DNA from: Macropodus opercularis
Lineage: Eukaryota > Chordata > Actinopteri > Anabantiformes > Osphronemidae
Direction: 5' to 3'
Assembly (NCBI GenBank): GCA_030770545.1
Contig: CM061100.1
Location: 10,568,501-10,632,500 of the forward strand
DNA: 64,000 nt
Under the pieces are notes generated by a model. It was not told where the DNA came from and made no database searches. It saw only the letters and a list, made by a program, of their open reading frames with translations. Made by a program: the position numbers and the translations under genes. The number at the start of each line of letters is the position of its first letter. The first letter of the stretch is position 1. This document shows, in pieces, positions 7,928-20,500 of the stretch.

Positions 7928-10900
7928 AAGCCAACCATGATGACATAATTGCGAAAACTATAATATATCAACAACCTTAATATCTACAGTTTATTCATAT
8001 TTCCACGGTGTTGGTTTGACACAGATCCGATGTGCTAAATCTGGTACCACATACAGTACAGCTGCAGTGTGAACAACAAGTCCTCAGACCTAAATGACCA
8101 TGTACTCTGGGGTTGTTTGTCCCAAACCCTCCCATACAACCCAGAGAAGTGTCTCTTGAAATGGCTCCATAATGGCGGCCGGCGTTTCCAGATAAACAGG
8201 CTCTCGATCGCTGTTCTGGGACCATCGCAGTCTCCTTTACACACAAATAGGAGCGAAAGTGTTTCCATGCTGGAACGGCAGGTTTTCTCCTTCTGCAATT
8301 ATGTCGCCTTGTGTCATATTAATGCAGCAGGCAGAGGCTGCATGACTATTATGTATGATTATTGGTCATAATAACTTGCTGGCAATAACAATATGTACAG
8401 GACTTTTTTTCTCTCTCATGTATACTTCGGAGCTGAATTCAAACATTTCTACAACTACTGGATGTGTACGTTGTTGTTTGTTTCTCGTCACATGAGATTT
8501 ACGGTCAAGGCTGAACATTATCGATGTCTTATCTACTTTCCTCCTCAGAGCAAATTTGCCTCACGGGGCTGGATCACCTACCTGTAGTCCAGTATCATTC
8601 CCTCTCTGACATGAGCGTGTACGTCTGCGCGACTCTGAAGGTGGTGAGACTGTCACTCATGCTAATGCCAGCAGACAGCTTTGTGTGTGTCTCTTTGCCA
8701 TTTCCTGTGTGCCGGAGCGTTCAGACATCGGCAGCTGTCCGCTCCACTTACGGTCCCCGGAGCCCGCACAGGAGCTGACACTGTGCCTCCCTGATGCAGG
8801 AACCTCCTGCACCCTTGGGCCGCTTGTCTGCAACGAGAACCGATGAAATAAAGAAACGTTACCAGCCGGAAGGTCATGAAGAGTGCTCCTGCCATCAGTT
8901 CGAGCTGATCTAATGTTCGCCACGGCATAACTGATGACTCATGTAATTGACACTGCATAACTAATTTTATATATTCAACAGAGACTTATGATCGCTACCC
9001 GGCAGATGAGCGTAAGACTCCAGAAAGTCTGAACATTGCAAAAGGTGACCTGCAACTCATCTAAGTCCAAGCGGGGGAAGGACACTTAAAATTCACAGCG
9101 ACGTTCACTTCAGTCTTATTCATTTGGAGATTTCTCAAATTTTCCAAGGATAGAGGGATGATGGCAAATTGAAAATAATTGCAGTGATTATGGCAACATG
9201 TGTAATGTTCTATAGATGTAGGTCAAGGGCAAATATCATCATCATTGGAAAGGAAACTATTTTCTGCGCCAACATTTTTTTCTTACTAGTATAAAGTTTC
9301 TACCAGAGCATTTCTGGTAGAGGATTTTTTTTTTTTTTTTACAGCAAAAGCAGTTTCTTTTTGTTTTGTTTCAGTTGTAAATGCTACATTTTCCTCTAGC
9401 AATTCTGATAAACATCGCCCAGCAGTTCACCAGGTGACCTGTCAAGTTCACAGGCCTGGGCGATGCTTTGCTTTGTTTTTCACCAACGTACTCTATGTTT
9501 CTCTTCCCAGCAGCTAAAAGGCATGAAATAAAAAAAACAGCTCAGCTATGACTCATACATTGCAATTGTGTGTGTGTGTGTGTGTGTGTGAAGGGGGGGT
9601 ACACGCGGTACAGGCGTACAGGTAGAGTCATTCTGTCCTAACTCTCAGAAGACAAAGTTAGCTTTTTTTTAAGGTGCTGTCCTCTGTGAAAACTATTTTT
9701 AAAACATTTGTTATTGAAGGATTGATGAAAACATTTTTTTTCACTCGCTAACTCAACAAAAAAGTTTTTTTTGTCTAACCAATCTACTTTTGCTAGTAAT
9801 GGGCCTCTGCACACCTGAGTTATTCAGTTATTTAAACTAAAACAATATCTACAAACAATGTTTAATTTTTGACAGTTTAAGCGGCACAATAGACGGTGGA
9901 CCTGTGTCAACCCAAAGACACGTTCAAGGTCACATTAATTGACAATCTGATGCAAAACATTCATAACATTCATTATACAGTACATTAAATTGGATGTAAT
10001 TTCAGATAACAGAAGAGTTTAATAATTAATTCATAATTAAATCATTCTGCAACATTGTGAGCAAGTTGTTTCAGGGAATTGTCAGGTTGCTCAGTTGGGG
10101 CCTGTAGGATAAAGGCCCCAAACACACACCTACAGTACAGTACAATCTGTGCTGCCCTTGAACGCCTCACACAATAGCAAGAAAGAAAATAAAAAAAAAT
10201 AAAAAACTGAACAGAAAGTACACAAAGCACAGGTGTTTTTAAAAGAAAACATGTTGGTGCATATACTGATATGAGCACAGTGAATTATCTGGTGTCAGTA
10301 ATAAAACTAATATGTCTATGTTTTAATGCTCATTCCATTTCATAAACATGTTGCAATAAGACAAGTAAACATATATTTATAGATATATGGAATCCAGACA
10401 ACAGGGAAAGAGGGCAGACACTTGAACATGACGCTGAGGCAAAGGCCATTCTGTTCCATTAAGCAGGAAACTCAATGTCACATTTCTGACTGAAAAATAT
10501 CGATGTGTAATGTCATTCCACAGAGTAAAGACCTTCAGCGTCTTAAACACAGATTATGTCAGCTGTTTCCTGTTCCTGACTGTCTGTTTGTTGGTTTGTC
10601 CGTATTTTATGCCCGTGGCACGACGCAAAAATGCTGAAAAACGCATTTAACGAAGACTAGTCTAATGAGCAACTGCAGCGCTGCAAGCGAAGGAGTACGA
10701 CAGCAGCTCAGAGGTTTGATCGCGAAGGTGCTGTCCCTCGAACGATCCAGCACTGTTTGATTCCTTCCATTTAAATAACAGTCAGCTAATGCCCTGCTCT
10801 AATCCCCTCCCTCGAAAACCAAAGCCTTTACAGATCATTTGTGAACTCGATGTTCACGCCGTTTTATGCCATTTAAAGTGTAAATTGGAGCAGCTGGTTC

Positions 10901-11890
10901 AATACCCACAGCAACGTAGAGCTCATCTTTGCAACTGTGAGTGTCATCGCACTGTTGAGAAGATGCTTGGAAAGACTTCTACAGGAAGTAACTAAGGGGC
11001 TACATAATCATTACACATAATAATAGTTTTTTGTTTTTTTGGAATAGCGTCTGACTGCTGGGGTAGTTAACTCGCATGGATTTGACACGTGTTGTGCACC
11101 TCCAAAGGGAATTGTTGCTTTCGAATACTATTAATGCCGTTCTTGTCTTTGGAGATGGATACATAGTTCACATATAATTGAAAACATATGACACATACTG
11201 TACTTTCACAAGTAAAGTCTGCCAACAACAAAATCCCACAGTATGAAATTAAAACATAATGTGACATGGAGGATTCTATTTACAGGTGATGTGTCGCTTG
11301 AAATCCAAGTTTTTAAGCAGGTTTTTATGTACCTAGTAACTTTTATACGGAACCCTGGATTTTCCTGGTCTTAATGAAGATTTCCCTGCCATTCTTAATT
11401 CTACTATCAGGGGTTCGCTCTCCCCTCCGTCTCATCATTAAGTCGGTATATGAGCCGTAAAGGCTGAAGTCTCCATGAATAAACCCTGAGAATTCTCTCC
11501 CCATCTGCCCCTCTGCTCTTCGTCTCCACTGCTGTCGAACGTCACGGGGGATCATGTGAAATGCTTCCTACTGTAGGCGCGATCAATGCGCCACCATCAG
11601 CTGATGAGCTAAATTAAACAGCGACGTCAGGGCTGTGGGCTGGTCGACGCATTCCGTGATGCTCCTTTCATGCTTCGTGCCAACGCGTCACCTTTCTGTG
11701 CCATATTGAAGGGAAACAAATCCGCGTGGGGCATCTGTATCCTGTGAATCTTTTAAAAGTGTCAGAGGTCGAGGCCAGTTTGCACCACACACCTGGGAAG
11801 ATTGTGTCATGTTTTACTGTGAGATACATGCATTATTTCACCCATGTACACGGGAGGAGAAATATCATTTATGACACAGCTTTAAGTCGG
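7928..11890. other. Non-coding, mostly unique sequence
   Basis: No gene recognised. AT-rich sequence with poly-T, poly-A and a (TG)n run. A somewhat GC-richer patch at 8640-8830 has no convincing splice-flanked frame. Confidence 0.55.
9567..9590 (+). repeat. (TG)12 microsatellite
   Basis: Uninterrupted TG dinucleotides followed by AA and seven G. Confidence 0.95.
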
Positions 11891-11892
11891 AT

Positions 11893-12035
11893 ACAGTTCT
11901 ATGGATGATGGATGGATGGATGGTGATCAAAGGTCAAGGTGACCATGTCTGTCTCAGTCTTGTAAATACTGTATCATAGTATCATGGTATTGCCTTGGGG
12001 GAAATTCCTCAACTGTCTATTGGACTCAAGGAGCC
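11893..12035 (+). repeat. GATG simple repeat and weak fish-repeat fragment
   Basis: GATG units are followed by GGTGATCAAAGGTCAAGGTGACC and, further on, a stretch like TTGGACTCAAGGA. From memory this word order resembles a dispersed fish repeat containing GGTCAAAGGTCAAGGTCAC. The copy is divergent and the boundaries are approximate. Confidence 0.35.
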
Positions 12036-13202
12036 GGCCCTGTTCTCATCATTGCACTATTTCAGGAAGACTTACGTCTTCGTCTGGCACAGTGATCCAC
12101 TGGACAAACACGCATGTGCTGCACTGTCCTTGCATCCTGCCCTACAACTGGACAAGATAAGGCAGATAAGAAATGGGAGTAAAGAAATGTAAGTATTTCA
12201 GCCACTTTTTTTGCTTTATGTAAAACTGATGCCTTGTGTTTCTCTTTCTTTTCACACTGTGTCTGCTGTTGAAATGAGGCGAGGTATGAATAAATGGGCT
12301 GTCCCCTGCATAATTGGAAGCATTCATTGATTAATGATTTTGTGCAAGCGGGTGTCAGAATTAGCGGTCCCTGCTGAGGGGGACGGTTCTGTATAATCAG
12401 CTGATTTGCTCTCATTCTCATCCCTCTAGCTTGTCAAGTTGCCCCAAACTGTCTTTGTTTAATGCGAGGCAATCGTTCCAGCTGCGGCCTCCTCGTCAGA
12501 AATAAAATGTCCCGCGTTACATAAAACGGAATATCTCCCGACGCAAGACGGATGCGAAGCTTTTCTGCGCCGCAGCAAAAGTCATTTAGCTCTCCCAGAG
12601 GCGTCATAGAAGCATTTCTAACGTCGGTTTTCTAACATGGAGGTTTACTGTGTCATTCTAAAAAGATTTTCATCACATATTTATCAAAAGAACAGGCAAT
12701 GGGGACTCAATAAATACATGAACAAAAAATGAGCAACCACTGAAAAATGCTACGAATCTATTGATCCTTTCCAGCTACAGATGCATAGAGGCCATGAGAA
12801 GACAGTAGTGGTGGTAGTGGAACGCCAAAATAAAATGTCCTTACAATAATAATTAGAATTTTAGAAATTAGAATGTCGGGTGAAGGAAACTGACACTGAA
12901 GCAGCATTGTTACATTTAAAAAAAATGTTTTTACGTCATCTTTTCCTGTGAGACAAACTGCTCCAAAGCGGAAGCAGAGCATGACAAAAGCTAGTTCACT
13001 GACTAATCAGTGTTTATTATAAAAAAGGAACACGACGTCACTGGAACATACTCTGCTCTGTCCAAGGTCTTCTCAGTGGCTTCCTGCTTGAGGACACTAA
13101 CGCAGCAAATGAAGAGACACGAAAGTCCTGTACAGTGACTTGTATGGATGAATCCTATTTCTAATTAAGAATCCAATTAAAGTGTGAATATTAACAGAGC
13201 AG

Positions 13203-13230
13203 GTGTGTGTGTGTGTGGGTGTGTGTGTGT
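13203..13230 (+). repeat. (GT)n microsatellite, interrupted
   Basis: GT units with one GG interruption in the middle. Confidence 0.93.
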
Positions 13231-13332
13231 ACATTGAAATGATTAGAAATCATGAATTTAGAGCACTACATTCACTACAGGCTAATTCACCCATAACATT
13301 GTCGTGTCTGTGAGCATATCAGTGCACATACA

Positions 13333-13357
13333 GACACACACACACACACGCACGCAC
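13333..13357 (+). repeat. (AC)n / ACGC microsatellite
   Basis: AC units passing into ACGC units. Confidence 0.9.
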
Positions 13358-15473
13358 GGCCCTCAAGGCCAGTTATGACTCAACCACAGCATAAACTATC
13401 TGCTTAATGAAAAGGTGAAGTGTTGATGCATATACCTTTTATTATTAGTACGGGAAATGATGTTGTTCAGTATAAAAGCACATATGTATTAATACATCAG
13501 CGTTTACACAACATGGGGATGATTAGTTAGTTGAAAGGAAAGCTTTCATCTCACTGTCTACTGGTAAAGCTAATGTGCATCAATTACAATTGCATTTAAG
13601 CAAAGTACAGGCCAAGGCACTGCAGTGTAATAAAAGATGCAGCTACCTGTAAGTGAAGGACCCAGACTTGGCCTTATCTCAGGGATGTGTTCAGGGGTAA
13701 CGTGTGTTTTCGGTCACTGTACTAATTCATATGTCAGGTTTTCTCGAAGTACAGAAAGGTCACAGCTAAAGTTCTACACGCTTTCCTCCCTTTCTTCTGT
13801 GTTCTTATAACTGCTGCTGCATCTGTGCCAGCTTGGAGAACTCGGGAGAGTATCCTTCCCTGAGCTGCTTCATTCATCCCAAAGTGATTAAATCTTCAGT
13901 CCATCTTGATAAATCATGCCTCCGTCGTTAACCGGTGGAAGTTACTTTTGTTATTATTTGTCCACAAGTTGATCGGTCCTCGTGGACATCCTCAGGGCTC
14001 CAATGCACTCGAGCACTCCCACGGCTATGGCTTGTTTATGTTGGAGATCTTTGGCCACGGCTCGACACAGTTCAAACACAACTTTACAGCTCACCACGCC
14101 AAAGCACAGACGTGCCCTCATTGCATGAGAGACAGGAAATCTTTTATATTTTATCATTTCTTATGCTTTGTCATTTTTGAGTGTGTTCAACGAATTTGTG
14201 CGCAAATTGCGATACATTGTTCTTCTCAGATAAGCAGGAACAGTCAACTCTAAAACATTTTTCTGTCTATTGCTATAGACATCGTTTCTCTTTTACATCC
14301 ATGTGCAAATATTAGTATTTCACAGTTGTATTTTTATAATTGTGCCAAGCAAGTGTTGATTTAGCTAATAATAGCTAATCATTAGGAGCCATTGCTTTTA
14401 ATTGGGACTATTTGGCACATATTTGACATATAAAAATAAACCTATTAAGGCATGTCATGGTTTTGTTGAAAGACAAATGTCAGTATTTTATAGTGTCTCT
14501 GTTTCATATTAGAAACACTTTGAATAAGTCAGGACAGTACAGAGAAATGAGAAGGAAATTGCAACTGTGGAGTTTTAATGTGAAGAACTGGCAACAGGTT
14601 TTCCCACTTAAATTAGCATTCACATGAGGAGCTACAAGATCTTTGGTGATCAGACATTATCAGTGTCAAGCACCTTCATTAACCTCATGAAGGTATGAGT
14701 TAGGACGAGATGCCCCAGAGGATAGTTTGGCGGTTCTCACAGCTCTCAACCCGTCTCTGCTCTGCTCGTTTTCCGATCCCTGCTCTTCCCACTGCTGATT
14801 ACGGGGATCCAGTGTGATCAGTCAGTGACGAGCTGCATCTTCCAGCTTTTGCTACAAGGGATTGAACGTGCTGCTGCAGGTGGAGTGGAGCCAGACGGGG
14901 TTAATGACTTTTGGACAACGTCTCAGAACACAGAGATGCGAACGAAGAGGGGTTTTACAATAACAGCTCTGAAAAGAGACGGACATAATTGCAATATTTA
15001 AAGAACAGCCTTTATTGATTGACTGCCTTAAGGGGCCTAAGCAGTAAGACCAATGCTCTAATAAAGTGAACTCAGGATTGTTAACACAGGGATCTGACAG
15101 CATGAGAAAGTGGAAGCAGTGGAGAAAAAAAAGAACAAGAATCTAACCTGCAGTGCAACTGAACAGGACATGAAGAAAACCATTACTGAACAAAATCTAT
15201 TTTTCAGGCTTTACAATTTTATTTACGTTAATGAAAACTTTATTTAATGGAAAACAGTAAAAGCCAGGTGTTAGAATAATGTTAATGTATCTTATTTACC
15301 ATATTACAAACATGATACACTAACATATTTCCATCTAAAATTCTAGTGATGCAAAACATTTGATTGGTTCATGTGATTATAATATATCTTGTTATAGTTA
15401 TAGTATAGTATAATGATCAGTGTCTGTTTAAAACCGAAATCTGGTGCAGCCTAAAACGGTAAAATCGTAAACA

Positions 15474-15529
15474 AATTACCTTGTTGCAGATTACATTTGT
15501 GTGTAAATGTAATCTGCAACAAGGTAATT
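15474..15529. repeat. Perfect 25-bp inverted repeat with 6-nt loop
   Basis: Bases 15474-15498 are the exact reverse complement of 15505-15529, separated by GTGTGT. Allowing one bulged base the stem extends about 3 bp further. The transcript would form a long hairpin and the DNA could extrude a cruciform. The loop is short for a canonical microRNA precursor. No transposon ends or target duplication are obvious. Confidence 0.95.
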
Positions 15530-17409
15530 GTTGGCATCGATCGGTTGTGCGCTTGGAAACGTCTCAGCACACGAGACGCAAACCCAGAGACATTAGAAGT
15601 ACTTCACAACCAAGGGCAAACGTTTCAGTGCAGCTTTGCAGTGTTGTAGGTAGGTGTGTGTGTGTGTATGTGGGCAAGGCAGTTATCAATATTCTAGCAA
15701 GAATATATCAGTAAAAAAAAACTTGTATATACACTGTGGATAGACTGTGGCTTATTCAAAACCCTGGTTTGAAGGTAAAAAGACGATTTGACTGTAACAT
15801 CTGAGAAGTGCTGCAGTGTTTCATGTACTTTTTTTTTCAGTGCATATCATTCGTCTTTTTAGATATGGTACAGTACAGTAGGTCCCAGGGAGGCAAAAAA
15901 CCCCACAAATTTTCACCCTGGTGGATGATGAAGCACGTAAACAATCCAAACAATAAACACATCAGTGAGAAGGATGGAGGGTGTGTCCTCATCTCCTTCA
16001 TATCTAAACCTACGTTATTACTTCTTGCCACAGCTTGGAATTAAACGAACCTGGAAGAGCTGCGGGTGAACTGACAAGAAATGTGCAGCGTGCAAACCTC
16101 CTCGCTTCAACCTGATGCAGGAACGAAGCCAGAGGCGGAAGCGGGGGAAGGTGTTGTGTGCTTATATCGTTGTAGTTTTTGATATTCGACATGTGCGCGT
16201 GGTCCCCCCGCTGCTTAATCCTCCTTGTTGCTTTATGCCCTGGTCTTTGTAAATTGGGAGAAATGTCATAAGAATGAGCTTAAAAAGCCGCCTTCCCTGT
16301 GTCACAACACCTACTGTAGCTGTTCCTCTAATCTGTCGAGCTTCACTGTTGTCGAGCATCAAGCTGACTCACGAGAAGCCGCTTTACATACACATCTATA
16401 GCTAATGATGCAAAAAAGCCCGGGAGTGAATGTAGTAGCGTTGATTAGCAGCACTATTGGCCACGACAACAATTTGTCACAGCACAAAGGATGCGAGAGC
16501 ACATAATTAATTATTTAACTTACCTTTGTTAGTGCATGAAAGATGGAATTTATTATTTAGATTCAGATGTTCATACAGAGAGAGACACAGCGGCTGATTT
16601 AAAAACACAATGACGGCACTTTTAAAGTTTTAACGCGTGGTGAGCACAACCGCGCACAAATGGATTAAGCTTTCGGCTCGTGTCAATAAAAAACTCGGGG
16701 CGGATTAAAGACAATAGTATTGTTCGCGTTCCTCTTTTTTCTTCTATCGCTAGGCTCATTGTGTGGATGTGCCTGCATGGATGACTGTTTTTATTTTTTT
16801 TGCTTGTTTGATAGTTTGTTTTGTTTTGTTTTTTTTACTTGCATACACACAGATGCTTTTTCTGCCAATCAATGTCACCTCGACGCTGCTTCATCTAAAC
16901 GGAAGAGGATGCAGGAGTGAAACAGCCTGATATTCACGCCACAGAACGATCTCAAGTCGGCAGCTAGGGAATTCAAACTAGGACATAGAAGAAAACATCT
17001 AATTAAAGCTATCTGTAATTACAGTGTAGCGGTCTCTGTTTGTTTCTTTGCTGTGTATGTTCTTATTCCCTGAATTGAAGACTGTGTTCTGATCTTTAAA
17101 TCGCCGGCTGAACCTCTGATTACACGAGCGCATGGCTTTTGAAAGGCTTGAAAACGACGCCAGTGCGAAGGTTGTTTTTTTTTGCGCAGGCCGAAATAGC
17201 ATGGTATTAATATCCCATACGTGTTGGCGGTCTCACAGTCAAGGCTGTAATTAGGGGCATTTCACAGCTGCTTGGGATCCTCCAGGAACAGCTGGGCTAA
17301 AGTACGTGGAGGGTTAGCAAGACTGCCCGTTTACCCGTGTACACCTGACCCAGATAACCAGCAGGATGATGCATGCGCGGGGGGACGACAATGTTTTTGC
17401 ACAGGAACA

Positions 17410-17580
17410 AAAAAAAAAAAAAAAAAGTGCTTGCTCTAATTCCCATTCACAGAGCTCCAAATAATTTTCTGTCAGACTTAATAAATGGTGCTGCTGTGGC
17501 TGTTATTAATTATGCATAATAATCCACACAGCAATAGTATCAGAGAATTTAATTCAGAGAAGAAAGGACTGCCAACTGCA
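17410..17580. promoter_or_regulatory. Candidate conserved non-coding element with POU/homeodomain motifs
   Basis: Contains the 12-bp palindrome ATTATGCATAAT at 17509-17520 inside a TTATTAATTATGCATAATAA context, resembling POU-homeodomain sites, plus further TAAT cores and AATAATTTTC. The texture is that of vertebrate developmental enhancers. Conservation has not been tested. Confidence 0.3.
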
Positions 17581-20500
17581 TTACACCGAGAGCCCAGAGG
17601 AATCATTTTCTGTCTCCGAGGCCACCAGAAATTCAATCTGTGAAGTTTTGACCAAATTAGAAAATGAAGTAAATAAAATATTTATTTGGATGCCTCCAAG
17701 CATTTTATAGAGTTTTCTGATCCTTGCTTTTTTTATTGACAGTCTAAAGACAGTTGCTCCGTCACGTCCGGTTTTAGCCGCTATTGTGCAGTTCCACTGT
17801 CTGTCAACTGCCATGAGAGTTTTCCAGCCAACATATCATTTTTATTCTAATGTGTATGCGGGCCACCAGTCATGCATTTCTTTATAATACAGATCCTCTC
17901 ACTTATTCAGCATTCTGTCAGGGAGAGCCGCGTGGCAGAATTCAATTTACTGCTCTCCACAGCCTGAATGTAGCCTGGCTGTCGCTTATAAATATGGATT
18001 TGGCCCACAACCGACTGCTATCAGAGGGTTCTGGAAAACCCCAGTTTTCCTTAAATGTCGAAATTGTCATGTGTGTTTACCCGTGCAGGGTCTCGGCCGA
18101 TTTGAAATTACTGGTCAGAGCGATTAAGAAGCCTCAGATTACTTTCACACATTCGGGCACATGAGCATTAAATGGCTGTGCCAAAAATACTGAATCACTG
18201 ACAGGCACGATGCCCAGAACAACTTTACGTGATAACTTCCTCCTGTCTGCCACGAGAGCCCTAACCATTTTGCCAGAGCCGAGCAGATGGAACCGGAGAC
18301 TTGCACAGATTCACTCCTGCTGCGTTTCTTGAAGGCATCATGGATCAGCCAACAGGTCGCGAGACAATGCAACTGTGTTGCCAAGCGTTTTCGGGAAGCT
18401 AGAGACTGAAGACCGTGTGCAGAAGGTCAAAAGGTCACGGCAGCTTGTGCTGAGAAGGGCCGGGGGAGAGAACACGGAAACAGAGAGACTGCCAGGCAGA
18501 CACAGACAGGTCATTTCCCATCCACGCAGGGGGCTGCAGGTACAGACTCAGCAGAGCTGCGTCCAAATGATAACGGCAGCTACGGACGCTTCCTCTGCGA
18601 AGGCCATTCCTTCTCATCAGCCTCTCAGAGGGAGAATTCAGCTGAGTCAGCGAAACACAGATAAAAATGTCACCGTGTGGTCTGCGCTGTTCTTTGATAC
18701 TTTATTCTTTATCATGAGACAAAAAGGAAAGTTGTATTTCATAGAAGCTGCGTTCTGTCTTTCCATGTCGTCTGCCCACAGAAAGTGTGCTTTGTAAATA
18801 CACAAGAGTCCACTGCACCATGGTTCTCTCGCTCTCATTTTCTTTGAAATACACAATTTTTGGTGCCTTCTGATTAATGATTTGTGCACAGAAACTATGC
18901 CTGTAGAGGTATTGTTTGCTGTACTTTGTTTAGCCAAGCGCCAAAACGAAGCATTAGTCTAACAATACTACCCCGAATCCTCTCTAGTCCTCCCATCCAC
19001 CACAAATATTGCGGATCTAATATCTGCAGATTAGGTTACTCATTTCTTTTTTATTAGGGGGAAATGGGCTCATTTTCCGAACGACAAGGCTGATAGAAGT
19101 CAGACGTAATGAGATTTCGCTTGTTTGAGCTAAACACAAATCTGGCCAGAAAACAATACTAAATGGATGAGCAACTCAGCACCTTGATTTGACATTTGAT
19201 ATCAATGAGGGGTTGATTATCTGTCAGTGCTTGTGATCACTGCTTCTGTGTCCTGGATTAGGGATCTGACTAATGTCTGGAAATGACCCATCAGGACATC
19301 ATAGTTCTCCCTTCAGATTTTCTGATGTGTAACAGCTCTTCACTCCTGCTCCTCTCCCCCACCCCCGAGGTACTGCTCAAACAACCGCTCCAAGCCCTTG
19401 ACGGAGTGCCACAGTAGAGTGATGAAGCAAGACACATCCGTATTTGATCAAGCCAGATTGTCAGATTAGCGCCACAGAGCAGGGCTTCCTGTCACAGGTG
19501 AGTGACGCTGACTCGGTATTGACTGCATCTGTCACAAAGTCTAATGAGTCATGTTAAAGCGCTTTTTGACTAACAGGATCTATCAAGGATCTGCCATTCT
19601 AAGCGCCTTTCGGTTCTACAGGCCCAATGGGTCAGTCTTTGCGAAGGACTCAAATCACTGTCTCCTCTGGATTGGTTCACTGGAAAGTCTCATATTAGTT
19701 TTTGGATGAAGGCTTTTGTAATTCAGTGAGTTGAGGACGTCCTGAAATCACGGTTAGAGCCTTCGTAATGCGCGTCTGAATAACTTGATAGGAGGGAATG
19801 TTTTTATTAAATTCATGGCGTCTCCGGAGGACACCGCGGTCTTTACGGCTGCACGGAATTCCCATCTTCACCCATACTCTCCTCATCGATGTTACCGGAT
19901 AGAGAGAACGACAGGAGGAAGGATGAATGACGCAGTTCCAGCCTCTAAGGACATCACCTTGGAACTTTAAACCAGTTTTCCACCAGACTAACATCCAAAC
20001 CCACAGACACACAACAAGAAAGCCTGCGATGTCAGCCCATTAGCTACTAATACCCATGAGCAAATGAAGTGCAGTTTTATAAGATGGCAGGGATTACCCT
20101 GTCACATGAAATCATATTTGATTAGCCAAAATGTATCCGTGGGCCTCCAAGTGAAACACAGGTCATAAAAATATAATATTTGAAGGCAGTGAGAAAAAGA
20201 CAGAAAGCATAAATACCGAAACTGTCCTGTTGAGCGTTGCACTTCTATAATACTGTCAGACTTAAAATGGACATAAAGCATCGTAATTGATCCTGCCGTG
20301 CTGGAGATATCATCTTTTTTTTTTTCTTGCTATGAAATGCATTGTCTGATATATTTGCCGCTGTGAGAATTCCCTCTTAGTAGGAGTTGTACTGTAGCAA
20401 GGAGCCAGGTCTGACTGTGAGGCCTAGTAGTCTCTGAAAGTCAATATGCTCTTTTAACTCCACCAACCCCAGCCTTTTTGGTGCAGTGGTCTCCAGAGCC

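Larger units (their letters stand above)
12040..15473. other. Non-coding, mostly unique sequence
   Basis: No gene seen. It contains the two dinucleotide repeats listed separately and a short reading frame on each strand around 13.9-14.25 kb that lacks any recognisable domain. Confidence 0.55.

Noticed and set aside
13203..13357. Regularly spaced GT and AC repeats considered as a CRISPR-like array
   Set aside because: They are plain dinucleotide microsatellites in a eukaryotic genome, without repeat-spacer structure.
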